Source of the DNA: Synechococcus sp. C9
GTDB taxonomy: Bacteria; Cyanobacteriota; Cyanobacteriia; Gloeomargaritales; Gloeomargaritaceae
DNA: 64,000 nucleotides
NCBI RefSeq assembly: GCF_022984075.1
Contig: NZ_JALAAD010000001.1
Location: 2,088,455-2,152,454 of the forward strand
Direction of reading: 5' to 3'
Below the pieces are notes generated by a model. It did no database searches. It was not told where the DNA came from and saw only the letters and a list, made by a program, of their open reading frames with translations. This document shows, piece by piece, positions 7,678 through 17,175 of the stretch (the stretch's first letter is position 1; every line of letters starts with the position of its first letter). The translations under genes and the position numbers were made by a program.

Positions 7678-8436
7678 TCAAATCAGACGAAACCGTTTCA
7701 GCACATCCGTCACTTCCGCATCCAGTTGTTGGGCTAACTCCTGTTCATCCTGGGGCATCAACCGCAATTCATCGCTGATGCTAAAGGGAAAAATCGCCTC
7801 CTGCGCCTCTGGGGTGGGCAATTCCACCAACTTAATTTGATAGGGCTTTTTGGAAACCAGGGCGTACCCCACCTCCAAACACACATTCGGGCTGGGAAAC
7901 CCCTTACCCTGGATGCTGGTGATCAAGGTGGTGTCGGCAATCACCATCAGGGCTTGGCGGATCAACCGGCGCACATCCGTATCCAGGCGTACCGTGCCAT
8001 CCGGGAGGCGGTGGGGGCGGGCGATGCGGAGCTTTTGCCCCAGGCGGTAGGTGCTGGCGATCTGCCCAACGGTCTGCTCCAGCACCCGGTCAATCTGGGT
8101 ACTGGCTTGGGGGTATTCGGTTTGGTAGCTGAAAAAAATCACCGGCGGCGAGGCTGGGGGAACTTCCGCCCGCACCAGATAGACTTCCCGGCTGACCAAA
8201 TCCATGTTCGCCAACTCATAGGTGCCACTGCCTTCCAGGTAAAATTCCACCTTTTCCCCGGCCAAAAAACTGCGAAACCAGGCCGACTGCTGGACAGCTT
8301 CCGCATCATCCACAAAAAAACCCCGAAAAGCCGCCTTGAGCAAACTCTTTTTACTCAAACGCAAGGTGGGTGGCAAGGTTTCCACATCCGCCGGGAGCAG
8401 GGGGCGGTCCAGGTGCCAGGCTTTAATGATTAACAT
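7678..8436 (-). CDS. TIR-like / nucleotide-binding domain protein, function unknown
   Basis: A 252-residue protein. Residues 1-95 are an unrecognised N-terminal region. From about residue 99 it has IFFSYQTEYP, then ADTTLIT, then PNVCLEVGYAL (Glu at about 188). This order is the pattern of TIR-like and nucleoside-2-deoxyribosyltransferase-like domains (FFSWQSD... PNVxxELGYA), in which the late Glu is catalytic. Many such proteins are NAD-cleaving immune effectors, but this one sits between manC and rsmI without an obvious partner. I chose ATG 8436 because the in-frame extension upstream to 8739 is antisense coding of rsmI and looks non-protein-like. Family assignment moderate; activity unproven. 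Confidence 0.6.
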   Translation of the reverse strand: MLIIKAWHLDRPLLPADVETLPPTLRLSKKSLLKAAFRGFFVDDAEAVQQSAWFRSFLAGEKVEFYLEGSGTYELANMDLVSREVYLVRAEVPPASPPVIFFSYQTEYPQASTQIDRVLEQTVGQIASTYRLGQKLRIARPHRLPDGTVRLDTDVRRLIRQALMVIADTTLITSIQGKGFPSPNVCLEVGYALVSKKPYQIKLVELPTPEAQEAIFPFSISDELRLMPQDEQELAQQLDAEVTDVLKRFRLI

Positions 8437-8486
8437 AGGGAGCGATGGCGGGGGTGTCCCATAGATAGCAGGAACGGGCGCAACCG

Positions 8487-9338
8487 TCAACTCCCCGGGG
8501 CTTGGGCGGCGAGGGCGAGTTGGTACAAAGTACGGCGGGGCAAGCCGGTGGTTCGTGCTAATTCTTGGGCAATTTCCCGACATCCTAGCCCACTGGCTAA
8601 CAACCGTTGAATTTCCGGGAGTACCGCTTCGACGGCCAACCCGGGCTGGGGGGTGGCACCTGCGACCAGGACGGTGATTTCCCCCTTGGGGGGCTGGGCG
8701 TGAAAATGGCTGTGCGCCTGCCCTAGGGTACCCCGCCAAAATTCCTCATGGATTTTGGTCAATTCCCGGGCCACCACACAGGGGCGTTCCGGCCCCAAGA
8801 CCTGCCCCATGTCCCCCAAGCTGGCCGCCAACCGGTGGGGAGCCTCATAAAAAATTAATGTAGCTGGGGTGGTTGCGACACTGCGTAATACCTGCTGGCG
8901 GGCCGGACTTTTGGGGGGCAAAAAACCCAAAAATAAAAACCGATCCGTCGCCAAACCCCCTGCACACAGAGCCGTCACGGCCGCATTCGCCCCCGGAATG
9001 GGGGTCACGGGAATCTGCACCGCCAAACAGGCCTGCACCAAGGCCGTCCCCGGGTCGCTGATCCCCGGCATCCCCGCATCACAGACTAGGGCAATCTGTT
9101 CCCCCCGCTGTAATCGGGTCAACAATTCCCCCTGCCGTTGCCGTTGGTTGTGCTGGTGGTAGCTGATTTGGGGCGTGGTAATGCCAAAGTGTTGCAGTAA
9201 TTTCCCCGTGTGCCGGGTATCTTCAGCCGCAATCACATCCACTTCCCGCAGTACCCGCACCGCCCGGAAGGTCATATCCTCCAAATTGCCAATCGGGGTG
9301 GCGACCAGATACAACCGCCCCTTAGGGACTGGGTTCAT
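8487..9338 (-). CDS. rsmI: 16S rRNA (cytidine1402-2'-O)-methyltransferase
   Basis: The 283-residue tetrapyrrole-methylase-fold enzyme carries the RsmI marks: [19 protein letters not shown] at the N-terminus, [23 protein letters not shown], and FYEAPHRL. It 2'-O-methylates C1402 in the 16S decoding centre. Its start overlaps the stop of upstream glmU by 17 bp, which suggests translational coupling in a glmU-rsmI operon. Start ATG 9338 fits the conserved N-terminus. Confidence 0.95.
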   Translation of the reverse strand: MNPVPKGRLYLVATPIGNLEDMTFRAVRVLREVDVIAAEDTRHTGKLLQHFGITTPQISYHQHNQRQRQGELLTRLQRGEQIALVCDAGMPGISDPGTALVQACLAVQIPVTPIPGANAAVTALCAGGLATDRFLFLGFLPPKSPARQQVLRSVATTPATLIFYEAPHRLAASLGDMGQVLGPERPCVVARELTKIHEEFWRGTLGQAHSHFHAQPPKGEITVLVAGATPQPGLAVEAVLPEIQRLLASGLGCREIAQELARTTGLPRRTLYQLALAAQAPGS

Positions 9339-10701
9339 GTTCCTGATGGCGCAGATAGGGCGGTCGCCAATGGGGTTTTACCACCTGCCGGGCCCGGGCG
9401 ATCACGAGGGCATCGTTGGGCACGTCCTCGGTAACGACGGAACCAGCCGCCACCGTCACCCCCGCCCCCAAGGTCACCGGTGCCACCAAAACGCTATTCG
9501 CCCCCAATTTACTGCCCTCCCCAATCACAGTGGGGTGTTTATCCCGCCCATCAAAATTGGCGGTAATCGTGCCCGCCCCCACATTCACCTGCGCCCCCAG
9601 TTGGGCATCCCCCAAATAGCTCAAATGCGCCACCCGGGAGTCGTTCCCCACCTGGGTTTTTTTAATTTCCACAAAATTCCCCACCCGACAATGCACTCCC
9701 ACTTCTGTCTGCTCCCGAATATGGGCAAAGGGACCCACCTGGCAATTGGATTGCACCGTGCTATTGGTAATCACAGAATACATAATCCGTACATCATGAC
9801 CAATCTGGCTATTTTCCAGCCAACAGCCAGGACCAATGTGACTGCCCGCCCCCACCACCGTCCGTCCCCGCAGGTGGGTCTGGGGTTCGAGGATCACATC
9901 CGGTGCCAATTCCACCTCATCCTCCAGGGTAATGCTGAGCGGGTCAATCATCGTCACCCCCCGGCGCATCCATTCATCCCGCCACCGTTGATACAGCAGT
10001 TGGGTAGCGGTGGCAAGTTGTTTGCGGTCATTGATCCCCAAAATTTCCGCCACATCCAGAATGTCCACCGCCCGTGCCGGTCTCAGCCATTGCACCGTAT
10101 CGGTTAGGTAATATTCCTGCTGTTGATTCGCAGTGGTGAGTCGGGGTAACACCTCCCGCAATTGGGGCCAGCGGAAGCAATAAATCCCCGCATTCACCCG
10201 TTGGTTTTGCCGTTGCGCCGGGGTGCAGTCCCGGTCCTCGATAATCGCACTCACCTGGAATTGCCCATCACAGATCACCCGTCCATAGCCCGTCGGGTCG
10301 GGGAGCAGGGCGGTTAGTAAAGTCACCCCGTACTGCCCCTGCTCATGGGTGGCGACCAACTGCGCCAAGGTATGGGGGCGCAACAGGGGCACATCCCCAT
10401 TCAGCACCAGCAAATCCCCGGTAAAGTCCTGCAAATAGGGAATGAGTTGCTGTACCGCATGACCCGTCCCCAACAGGGGCGATTGCTCCACAAATTCCAC
10501 CCCAGATAGGTGCGCCAACGCCTGTTTTACCTGCGCCGCCCCGTGCCCCACCACCACCAGCAAGCGTTCCACGGGTAGCCCCTGCACACTGCGAATCACC
10601 CGCTCCACCATCGGTTTCCCCGCCAAAGGGTGCAGTACCTTCGGCAAATCCGACTTCATCCGGGTGCCCTTACCCGCCGCCAAAACCGCTACCGCAACCA
10701 T
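9322..10701 (-). CDS. glmU: Bifunctional UDP-GlcNAc pyrophosphorylase / glucosamine-1-phosphate N-acetyltransferase
   Basis: At 459 residues it has both GlmU domains. The N-terminal uridylyltransferase opens [19 protein letters not shown], with NGDVPLL as the metal-binding site. The C-terminal left-handed beta-helix acetyltransferase is a run of hexapeptide repeats ([34 protein letters not shown]). It makes UDP-GlcNAc for peptidoglycan. It heads the same-strand pair with rsmI. Full length, and the start ATG at 10701 is well supported. Confidence 0.97.
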   Translation of the reverse strand: MVAVAVLAAGKGTRMKSDLPKVLHPLAGKPMVERVIRSVQGLPVERLLVVVGHGAAQVKQALAHLSGVEFVEQSPLLGTGHAVQQLIPYLQDFTGDLLVLNGDVPLLRPHTLAQLVATHEQGQYGVTLLTALLPDPTGYGRVICDGQFQVSAIIEDRDCTPAQRQNQRVNAGIYCFRWPQLREVLPRLTTANQQQEYYLTDTVQWLRPARAVDILDVAEILGINDRKQLATATQLLYQRWRDEWMRRGVTMIDPLSITLEDEVELAPDVILEPQTHLRGRTVVGAGSHIGPGCWLENSQIGHDVRIMYSVITNSTVQSNCQVGPFAHIREQTEVGVHCRVGNFVEIKKTQVGNDSRVAHLSYLGDAQLGAQVNVGAGTITANFDGRDKHPTVIGEGSKLGANSVLVAPVTLGAGVTVAAGSVVTEDVPNDALVIARARQVVKPHWRPPYLRHQEHEPSP

Positions 10702-10765
10702 AATTTTTGCTGTTCAACCCCTGATGACTGTAACGGTTTCCTAGGGTGCCCGGCAAGGGGGTTTG

Positions 10766-11719
10766 TCAACCCCGCCCCACCTCGGCAAAAATCGCCTGCA
10801 AAATCGCCCCTGCCCCTTTTGCTCGTAGCTCCTGCGCCAAGGCTTTTCCCAAATCAACCGCCTGCGCCTCCTGCGTCACCACCCCCGTTTGGCACCCCGC
10901 CACCCGCTGTTGCCCATCCACACTCAGCACCGCCCCGGTCAGGGTCAATTCCTCGCCGTTGAACTGGGAATGTACGCCAATTGGCACCTGACACCCGCCT
11001 TCCAATTCCCGCAAAAACGCCCGTTCCGCCTGACAACGTAATGCAGTCTCGCTGTGGTTCAACTCTGCCAACAACCCCAACACCTGCTCATCCCCCGCCC
11101 GGCATTGCACCCCCAACGCCCCCTGCCCCACCGCATACAGGGAAACTGCCGGTTCCAGTACCTCACTCACCCGGTCGCCCCAGCCCAGCCGCCGCAGACC
11201 CGCCACCGCCAGGATCAACCCGTCGTATTCCCCCTCATCCAACTTGCGTAACCGGGTATTCAAATTCCCCCGGATGTCCTTAAAGGTTAAATGGGGAAAA
11301 CGATGCCGCAACTGCGCCAACCTGCGTAATGAAGATGTACCCATCACCGTCCCGGGGGGCAATTCAGCCAGAGGTGTGCCCTGCCAACGGGGGTGCAGTA
11401 CCAGGGCATCCCGGGGTTCCTCCCGCTCCGTAATCGCCCCCAGCGTCAAACCCTCCGGCATTTGGGTGGGCAAATCCTTGAGGGAATGCACCGCCACATC
11501 CACCTCCTGCCGCAGTAACGCCTGTTCCAATTCCTTAGTAAACAAGCCCTTATCGCCGATTTTCGCCAGCGCCACATCCAGGATTTTGTCCCCTTGGGTG
11601 GTCATGGTCACCACCGGAAATTCCTGGTCGGGGTAATGCTTTTGTAATTCTCCCTGCACCCAATGGGTTTGGACGAGGGCGAGTTGACTTTGGCGGGAAC
11701 CAATGCGGGTGATACTCAT
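10766..11719 (-). CDS. hemC: Porphobilinogen deaminase (hydroxymethylbilane synthase)
   Basis: The enzyme condenses four porphobilinogens into hydroxymethylbilane on the way to haem, chlorophyll and bilins. Visible marks are the N-terminal [32 protein letters not shown] and the dipyrromethane-anchoring Cys in GGCQVPIG. I start at ATG 11719 (MSITRIGS), giving 317 residues, the usual length. An open frame continues upstream to 11971, but it overlaps the rnc coding sequence, is Gly-rich and has no homology-like content. Confidence 0.96.
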   Translation of the reverse strand: MSITRIGSRQSQLALVQTHWVQGELQKHYPDQEFPVVTMTTQGDKILDVALAKIGDKGLFTKELEQALLRQEVDVAVHSLKDLPTQMPEGLTLGAITEREEPRDALVLHPRWQGTPLAELPPGTVMGTSSLRRLAQLRHRFPHLTFKDIRGNLNTRLRKLDEGEYDGLILAVAGLRRLGWGDRVSEVLEPAVSLYAVGQGALGVQCRAGDEQVLGLLAELNHSETALRCQAERAFLRELEGGCQVPIGVHSQFNGEELTLTGAVLSVDGQQRVAGCQTGVVTQEAQAVDLGKALAQELRAKGAGAILQAIFAEVGRG

Positions 11720-11778
11720 GGGGCAAGCTGGCAGACAAGTTTCGGGGCGATTTTCCAGTGTAATTCTAAACGAGTGCG

Positions 11779-12477
11779 TTACTCCACCTCCCCCACCAAC
11801 ACCACCCATGCCTGTTGCGCCGCCGCCTGCTGAGCCGCCTTGATGGATTCCCCCTGCCCCACCCCCAGCAACCGTTTTTGCACATACACCCGTGCCATAA
11901 ATCGCTCCGGCGTGCCCGAGAGGGATTCGGTTTGATACGTTGGCAGGACTTTGTAATGCTCTTGTGTCCATTCTTGCAGGGCATTTTTGTAATTCAACCG
12001 GGCGGGGTCTTGCAATACCCGTTGGGCGGACTTGTGCCAGTGGGGATAAAAACAGGGTTGTAAGACTTTTGTACTACCCACGCTCAAATAAATCGCTCCC
12101 ACCACTGCTTCCAAAATATCCGCCAGCCAGATGCCCTGGGGACTGAGACGGGTAGATGCGAGGACAAAATCCGCCAAACCATAGTCCTCACTGATCTGCC
12201 GTAGCAACCGGTTACTCACCAGGACAGAGCGCAGGGCGGTGTAGTCTCCCACCGAGGTTTGGGGGTAGTGGTGCCAGAGGTAATCCGCCGCTAACAATCG
12301 CAGTACGCCATCCCCGACAAATTCCAAGGGTTCGTAGTTACATTGGGGGTCAAAACTGCTGTGGGTCAGGGCTTGATCCAGCAGGTTCCAATTGATGTTT
12401 ACCGACTCGATGCCCAACCGCTGGAGGAGTTTTTGCAGTTCATGGTACCGGCGAGAACCGGGGGGAATACCAGTCAT
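11779..12477 (-). CDS. rnc: Ribonuclease III
   Basis: The product is about 232 residues. It has the RNase III catalytic signature in slightly divergent form ([14 protein letters not shown], where many enzymes read ERLEFLGDAVL) and the second metal-binding site [14 protein letters not shown]-terminal double-stranded-RNA-binding domain runs from about residue 165 ([13 protein letters not shown]) to the end ([15 protein letters not shown]). All four expected acidic residues appear present. It processes rRNA and other structured RNAs. ATG 12477 is preferred to an in-frame TTG at 12507. It lies 60 bp upstream of hemC on the same strand. Confidence 0.93.
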   Translation of the reverse strand: MTGIPPGSRRYHELQKLLQRLGIESVNINWNLLDQALTHSSFDPQCNYEPLEFVGDGVLRLLAADYLWHHYPQTSVGDYTALRSVLVSNRLLRQISEDYGLADFVLASTRLSPQGIWLADILEAVVGAIYLSVGSTKVLQPCFYPHWHKSAQRVLQDPARLNYKNALQEWTQEHYKVLPTYQTESLSGTPERFMARVYVQKRLLGVGQGESIKAAQQAAAQQAWVVLVGEVE

Positions 12478-12555
12478 AGAATGTTCACAATCACCAAACC
12501 CAGACAACTTTCAATAGGACATATAATACCCCAAATTTCCAGGACTTTGTGCTTG

Positions 12556-13485
12556 TCATATACTTTCATCAAAGTAATCATTATCTATCTTTTTAACTGG
12601 ATATAGGGATACCGTCGAAACACCGACATCATTCTCTATCATTAAATTAGTTAATTGCTCACCATCAATCAGGACAATCTTGCTACCAATTTGAGATACA
12701 TAGCTTCTTGCCTCATCCGTAAATCGGGAAGTTGTGATGAATATCCCTTTGTTAGCTTTTTGCCCATGGAGTGCCCCTGCAAATTGCATGACAGCAGGTC
12801 TGCCTACAGGTGTGTCATCCCACCGCTTTGCCTGAATGTAAATAACATCAAGACCAAGTTTATCCTCTTTGATAATGCCGTCAATTCCCCCATCGCCACT
12901 TTTGCCAATCGCTCTGCCAGCATCAGAACGAGAACCGCCGTATCCCATTTTGACTAAGAGTTCAACGACTACACGCTCAAAAAATGCCGGTGAGATTGCC
13001 TTGAGTTTAACAAGTAATTCATCGGCTAACTCATCACGCAGATTTTTGTAGGCAAATTCTAAAGCCTCAGATGGAGTGGTAGTGGAAACATCAGATATTA
13101 ATTTGATTTCTTCTTCGCCATTTTTTGTCCTTGTTCCTTTCAGCTTCTTAAATTCAAGAAATTCAGGGTATTCCTCAAGGGTTTTATTATTGATGACCTT
13201 GGGTTGCTTCGCAAGCAGTTCACGCCCTCGTTGGGTAATTTGATAATATCCTTTGCGGGTGGGTTCCAACAGTCCAGCTTTTTTCATATACGTTGCCGCC
13301 CAGCCCACTCGATTGACAAAGGTAAACTGGGTTCCACTGGGAAGCATTTCTTTGAGGTCTTGTTCCGTCAGATTTAATTCTTGTGCTAAAACCTCAACTG
13401 CTTGATTGGTAGTTATTTCACCATCAGCAACTCCGGCATACCGAAGCAAAGGCAACATAAGACTTTGGTAATCAGGTAGTACCAT
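12556..13485 (-). CDS. mrr: Mrr-type restriction endonuclease (type IV-like)
   Basis: The 309-residue protein has an N-terminal winged-helix Mrr_N region (residues 1-95, including GLLEPTRKGYYQITQRG). The C-terminal PD-(D/E)xK nuclease domain has GDGGIDGII (Asp) and the catalytic QAKRW, preceded by FERVVVELLVKMGYGG. Mrr enzymes cut DNA carrying foreign methylation. Base composition is more AT-rich than rnc on its 5' side. A GNAT gene and several mobile repeats follow on the other side, so this looks like a small acquired defence patch. No methylase or specificity subunit is adjacent. Confidence 0.93.
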   Translation of the reverse strand: MVLPDYQSLMLPLLRYAGVADGEITTNQAVEVLAQELNLTEQDLKEMLPSGTQFTFVNRVGWAATYMKKAGLLEPTRKGYYQITQRGRELLAKQPKVINNKTLEEYPEFLEFKKLKGTRTKNGEEEIKLISDVSTTTPSEALEFAYKNLRDELADELLVKLKAISPAFFERVVVELLVKMGYGGSRSDAGRAIGKSGDGGIDGIIKEDKLGLDVIYIQAKRWDDTPVGRPAVMQFAGALHGQKANKGIFITTSRFTDEARSYVSQIGSKIVLIDGEQLTNLMIENDVGVSTVSLYPVKKIDNDYFDESI

Positions 13486-13558
13486 TGAGAACTATACCCT
13501 TCATCTTTTCATCTTTACTACTATTTTTACACTATTTTTTTGAGGTGTCGAGCATCAA

Positions 13559-13694
13559 TAGAGCACCTCTGTTTATTATTGCTTTTTGTACTTACACGGC
13601 AGAACCGGAAGCCCCATGCTCTCGTTGGCAACTATTAATAAATAAGGAATATTTTCCATAACTGTGGCTTGATAGAGGTGCCCTATAGAAATCG
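13559..13694. repeat. MITE-like element with family B ends
   Basis: It starts AGAGCACCTCTG and ends GATAGAGGTGCCCT, a good inverted repeat matching family B termini, around a 110-bp interior that differs from other copies. It fills part of the 438-bp space between mrr and the GNAT gene; I see no gene or RNA in the rest (13695-13923). Confidence 0.55.
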
Positions 13695-13923
13695 CCGACG
13701 GTCTATGGGAATAATCAGGCTATCCAACAATATCATTTCCCGAAACCAATCCGATTCAGTCCAAAATTTTGTGTCCAAAGGGTTGGTACAACTTGTTTAT
13801 AAATTCCAGCAAATGGGCTTGTAACTGTATCCCCTCACCACTTAAGGGGCTATCAGTGGCAAATGATGGTTAGTTTTGTGGGGTTGCTGTTAAGATGGGC
13901 ATGGTTTTGGGGGCAGTTACCTT

Positions 13924-14436
13924 ATGAAGATTCTGGAAACAGACCGCCTGGTGTTGAGGCAGTTACAATCAGAGGATTTGGATGAATTTTATAAAATCTG
14001 TGGCGATCCGGAAATTATGCGCTACGTTGGTGATGGACAGCCTCTCTCACGAGAACAGACGCAAAGGTGGATAAAAAAGTCTCAAGAGAATTATCAAAAG
14101 TACGGTTTTGGGTGTTCAGCGGTTGTCGCCAAAGAAGATGCCTACCTGATTGGCTACTGTGGATTTGTGAACCCAACGACTAATGGAGAAGCAGAAATTA
14201 TCTACGGTTTCAAGAAGCAGTATTGGGGGCAAGGATTAGCTAGTGAAGCTGTCAAAGCAATGCTTGATTTTGGTCTGGAGCGGTGCGGTCTGAGACGGGT
14301 GATAGCGACGATTGACCCTAGCAACCAGGCATCTATCAGGATCGTAGAAAAGTGTGGCATGACGTACTGTGAACAAAGGCTGGACGAACATCATTTGCCG
14401 GAAGTAGTGTATGCGATTGCGGGTGCGGGTTATTGA
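13924..14436 (+). CDS. GNAT family N-acetyltransferase (RimJ/RimL-like)
   Basis: The 170-residue protein opens ETDRLVLRQL, the usual start of the RimJ/RimL branch. It has the acetyl-CoA-binding region around YWGQGLASEAVKAMLDFG (about residues 98-115, containing the Q/RxxGxG/A motif) and a late NQASIRIVEKCGM. It should acetylate an amine, either a protein N-terminus or a small molecule; the substrate cannot be told. It is isolated between repeats and has a lower GC than flanking housekeeping genes, consistent with an accessory cargo gene. Confidence 0.85.
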   Translation: MKILETDRLVLRQLQSEDLDEFYKICGDPEIMRYVGDGQPLSREQTQRWIKKSQENYQKYGFGCSAVVAKEDAYLIGYCGFVNPTTNGEAEIIYGFKKQYWGQGLASEAVKAMLDFGLERCGLRRVIATIDPSNQASIRIVEKCGMTYCEQRLDEHHLPEVVYAIAGAGY

Positions 14437-14480
14437 AAGGGATGTACCCGACTTGATGCTCCATTTGCTTTTTTAGATAA

Positions 14481-14560
14481 AGGGCACTTCTATCAATGCA
14501 AAGTTAACGGTCGCAGGGGGACACCCCCGCCCCTGGTTCTCAATAATATAGGTATGCCAA
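14481..14560. repeat. MITE-like repeat family B, copy next to family A
   Basis: It begins AGGGCACTTCTATC and ends ATATAGGTATGCC. The core GGTCGCAGGGGGACACCCCC plus CCCCTGGTTCT is plainly related to the family A core although the ends differ. Confidence 0.75.
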
Positions 14561-14572
14561 TGATGAGATTTA

Positions 14573-14673
14573 TATAGCAATCCTAAATGAGAATAGAATG
14601 GGGGTCGCAGGGGCACCGCCCCCGTCCTTGGTTCTGGGAAATCTCTGTTCACTAATCAAGTAGGATTGCTATA
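14573..14673. repeat. MITE-like repeat family A, intact copy
   Basis: It has complete ends TATAGCAATCCTA and TAGGATTGCTATA. The interior is nearly identical to the copy at 6292 (CTGGGAAATCTCTGTTCAC), so the two moved recently or share a close source. Confidence 0.9.
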
Positions 14674-14786
14674 GTAATTTCAAACAAGTTTGCGACATTC
14701 ACTTTTACCTACAACCCCTTTCCTAGAAGGGGATAGAGCGATTACCAGTGCCTAAAAAGTGTCGCATCTATTTGCGAAATGACTAT
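14671..14786. repeat. Inverted-repeat element, family D
   Basis: The left arm ATAGTAATTTCAAACAAG followed by TTTGCGACATTCACTTTT pairs imperfectly with the right arm AAAAAGTGTCGCATC plus TATTTGCGAAATGACTAT. The interior is about 45 bp. The ends are TA-bounded, as in IS630/Tc1-type MITEs. Single copy in this window. No gene is seen between it and psbY. Confidence 0.6.
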
Positions 14787-14863
14787 ATGCCGAAAGGGCA
14801 AACACCAAAGTGATGCCCCTGTGACCTATTTTCAGAGCTGTTCCAGAAAAAATAACTGGGAAA

Positions 14864-14998
14864 TCAGGCTTTCCGGTTCATCCGTTGCCACTGTTGCAGG
14901 GCGGCACCAGCGATATTAAACGCAGCCCAACTGGCGGCTACCACCACCGGACCAAGCACCAGCGCAATCCGCCAGTCAATTTGGGGTAAAAAGTCCAT
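14864..14998 (-). CDS. psbY: Photosystem II protein Y
   Basis: A 44-residue single-span protein: [20 protein letters not shown] with the helix at about residues 10-30, then [16 protein letters not shown]. The DWR...GP...AASWA...NI..AALQQ pattern matches cyanobacterial PsbY, a peripheral PSII subunit near cytochrome b559. A very strong ribosome-binding site (GGAGGAGA, complement of 15001-15008) sits right before the ATG. It is monocistronic, downstream of the pyruvate dehydrogenase genes on the same strand. Confidence 0.88.
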   Translation of the reverse strand: MDFLPQIDWRIALVLGPVVVAASWAAFNIAGAALQQWQRMNRKA

Positions 14999-15074
14999 GA
15001 TTCTCCTCCGACAGCGGGAAATTAAAACTTTATTTACCAATTATAAACCCAGGACTTACCCGGAGGAATGGGGT

Positions 15075-16058
15075 CTAAATTTTTCCCCCCACTAGATCAA
15101 CAACTGTACTGACAATTTGCTCCGGTTGTACTACAGTTAAACGCTCTAGGGTGCCGTTGTAGGGGGTGGGAATGTCCTGGGAGGAAAGGCGTACCACCGG
15201 CGCATCCAGCTCATCAAACAGCCGTTCCATAATCCCAGCGGTGACTTCTGCCCCAATCCCCCCGGTTTTCATACATTCTTCCACAATCACCACCCGATGG
15301 GTTTTGCGAACCGAGGCACTGATGGTGTCCCAGTCCAAAGGGCGCAGGGAGATCAGGTCAATGATTTCCGGTTGAATCCCCCGTTGTTGCAACTGCGGTA
15401 GGGCTTGTAGGACATGGTGACGCATCCGAGAATAGGTCAAAATCGTCACATCCTTGCCGGTTTGCACCAATTCCGCTTTATCCAGGGGCAAAAGATACTC
15501 TTCCTCCGGTAAATCCTCCTTCAAGTTATAAAGCAGGACGTGTTCAAAAAATAACACCGGATTATTATCCCGAATTGCCGATTTGAGCAAACCCTTGGCA
15601 TTATAAGGTGTGGAGCAGGCGACAATTTTCAACCCCGGCACCGCCTGGAAATAGGCTTCCAACCGCTGGGAATGTTCCGCCCCCAACTGGCGACCCACCC
15701 CACCGGGACCCCGGATCACCAGGGGAATTTGAAAATTACCCCCGGAGGTGTAGCGCAACATCCCGGCATTGTTGGCAATTTGGTTAAACGCCAAGAGCAA
15801 AAAGCCCATGTTCATCCCTTCAATAATCGGGCGCAGTCCCGTCATCGCCGCCCCAATCGCCAGCCCCGTAAAGCTATTTTCCGCAATCGGGGTATCCAAC
15901 ACCCGCAGTTCCCCGTACTTTTGATAAAGATTTTTCGTCACCTTGTAGGAGCCGCCGTAGTGCCCCACATCCTCCCCCAGGACAAACACGGTGGCGTCCC
16001 GCGCCATTTCCTCATCAATCGCCGCCCGCAGGGCATTAAAAAATAGGGTTTCCGCCAT
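15075..16058 (-). CDS. pdhB: Pyruvate dehydrogenase E1 component, beta subunit
   Basis: The 327-residue transketolase-type beta subunit has [53 protein letters not shown] (active-site His region) and the C-terminal [13 protein letters not shown]. With PdhA it forms the alpha2beta2 thiamine-diphosphate enzyme that decarboxylates pyruvate and acylates the E2 lipoyl group, feeding acetyl-CoA to lipid and TCA metabolism. It lies 11 bp downstream of the pdhA gene, so the two are almost certainly co-transcribed, an arrangement not universal in cyanobacteria, where the genes are often dispersed. Confidence 0.96.
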   Translation of the reverse strand: MAETLFFNALRAAIDEEMARDATVFVLGEDVGHYGGSYKVTKNLYQKYGELRVLDTPIAENSFTGLAIGAAMTGLRPIIEGMNMGFLLLAFNQIANNAGMLRYTSGGNFQIPLVIRGPGGVGRQLGAEHSQRLEAYFQAVPGLKIVACSTPYNAKGLLKSAIRDNNPVLFFEHVLLYNLKEDLPEEEYLLPLDKAELVQTGKDVTILTYSRMRHHVLQALPQLQQRGIQPEIIDLISLRPLDWDTISASVRKTHRVVIVEECMKTGGIGAEVTAGIMERLFDELDAPVVRLSSQDIPTPYNGTLERLTVVQPEQIVSTVVDLVGGKI

Positions 16059-16069
16059 CTGGTTATCCC

Positions 16070-17104
16070 CTAATCTTCCGCAAAGATATACCGCCGCAAT
16101 TCCCTAGGGTCTGGCTCTGGGCTTTGTTCCGCAAAGGTGACCGCATCTTCAACCACCTGTTTAATTTTTTGGTCAATGGTTTTCAAGTCTTGATTGGTCG
16201 CCAAATCCTGTTCCAAGAGATAACTGCCCAGGCGTTTGATCGGATCCCGGCTCAGCCAAAATTCCTTCTCCTCTTTGCTCCGCAGTTCATCCGGGTCCGC
16301 CAGGGAATGCCCCCGGAACCGGTAGGTCAAGGCTTCGATCAGGGTCGGACCTTCCCCCGCCCGCGCCCGTGCCACCGCCGTTTGTGCCACCTCCCGCACC
16401 GCCAACACATCCATGCCGTCCACCTCCACCCCGACCATGTTGAACACGCTGGCTTTTTTGTAAATGTGGGGGTCAGAGGTCGCCCGTTCGTGCGCCATGC
16501 CAATCGCCCATTTGTTATTTTCCACCACAAATAAAATCGGCAATTTCCACAGGGCGGCCATGTTCAAGGTTTCAAAAAATTGCCCATTGTTGCAAGCCCC
16601 ATCCCCAAAGAAACAGGCGGTCACCTCGTCGGCGGTGGTATCTCCCAGCACCTCCCGGCGGTATTTGGTCTGAAACGCAGCACCAGCCGCCACCGGAATC
16701 CCCTCCGCCACAAACGCATAGCCCCCGAGCAGACGATGTTTGGCGGAAAACATGTGCATCGAACCGCCCCGTCCTTTGCTGCAACCCGTGGCTTTGCCAA
16801 ACAACTCCGCCATCACCTCTCGGGCGGGCACCCCGGCACTCAGGGCATGGACGTGATCCCGGTAGGTACTGCACACGTAGTCCACCCCAGGGCGCATGGC
16901 TCCCCGGATCACCCCGCTGGCGACTGCCTCCTGCCCGTTGTACAGATGCACAAACCCGAACATTTTGCCCCGGTAGTACATCTCCGCACATTTGTCCTCA
17001 AAGATGCGCCCCAGCACCATATCCTCGTACAGAGCAAGCCCTTCCTCCCGGCTCAACTGGACGGCGGCGGGGGAAAAGGTGGGCAAAGGGCGTTCTTGGA
17101 GCAT
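16070..17104 (-). CDS. pdhA: Pyruvate dehydrogenase E1 component, alpha subunit
   Basis: The 344-residue subunit has the thiamine-diphosphate motif [17 protein letters not shown]...[12 protein letters not shown] (GDG...NN). Further marks are [34 protein letters not shown] (phosphorylation-loop homologue) and the family-typical N-terminus. I start at ATG 17104; an in-frame TTG two codons earlier is less likely. It pairs with PdhB. The 65 bp upstream must contain the operon promoter, but no clear -35/-10 was identified. Confidence 0.96.
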   Translation of the reverse strand: MLQERPLPTFSPAAVQLSREEGLALYEDMVLGRIFEDKCAEMYYRGKMFGFVHLYNGQEAVASGVIRGAMRPGVDYVCSTYRDHVHALSAGVPAREVMAELFGKATGCSKGRGGSMHMFSAKHRLLGGYAFVAEGIPVAAGAAFQTKYRREVLGDTTADEVTACFFGDGACNNGQFFETLNMAALWKLPILFVVENNKWAIGMAHERATSDPHIYKKASVFNMVGVEVDGMDVLAVREVAQTAVARARAGEGPTLIEALTYRFRGHSLADPDELRSKEEKEFWLSRDPIKRLGSYLLEQDLATNQDLKTIDQKIKQVVEDAVTFAEQSPEPDPRELRRYIFAED

Positions 17105-17175
17105 GGGCAAAGCTACAAAAAATTAAACAGTATCTTGTAGGATACCTGCGAAGGGTCGGCAAGTTCAAGCCCAGG

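Noticed and set aside
8437..8739. N-terminal extension of the TIR-like protein
   Set aside because: Overlaps rsmI on the same strand in a different frame; Pro/Arg-rich with no protein-like features.
9175..10107. Long + strand open frame opposite glmU/rsmI
   Set aside because: It is antisense to two certain genes, has composition typical of a GC-rich shadow frame (His/Pro-rich) and no domain-like content.
11720..11971. N-terminal extension of hemC
   Set aside because: Gly-rich and out of frame over the rnc coding sequence; the conserved HemC start is at 11719.
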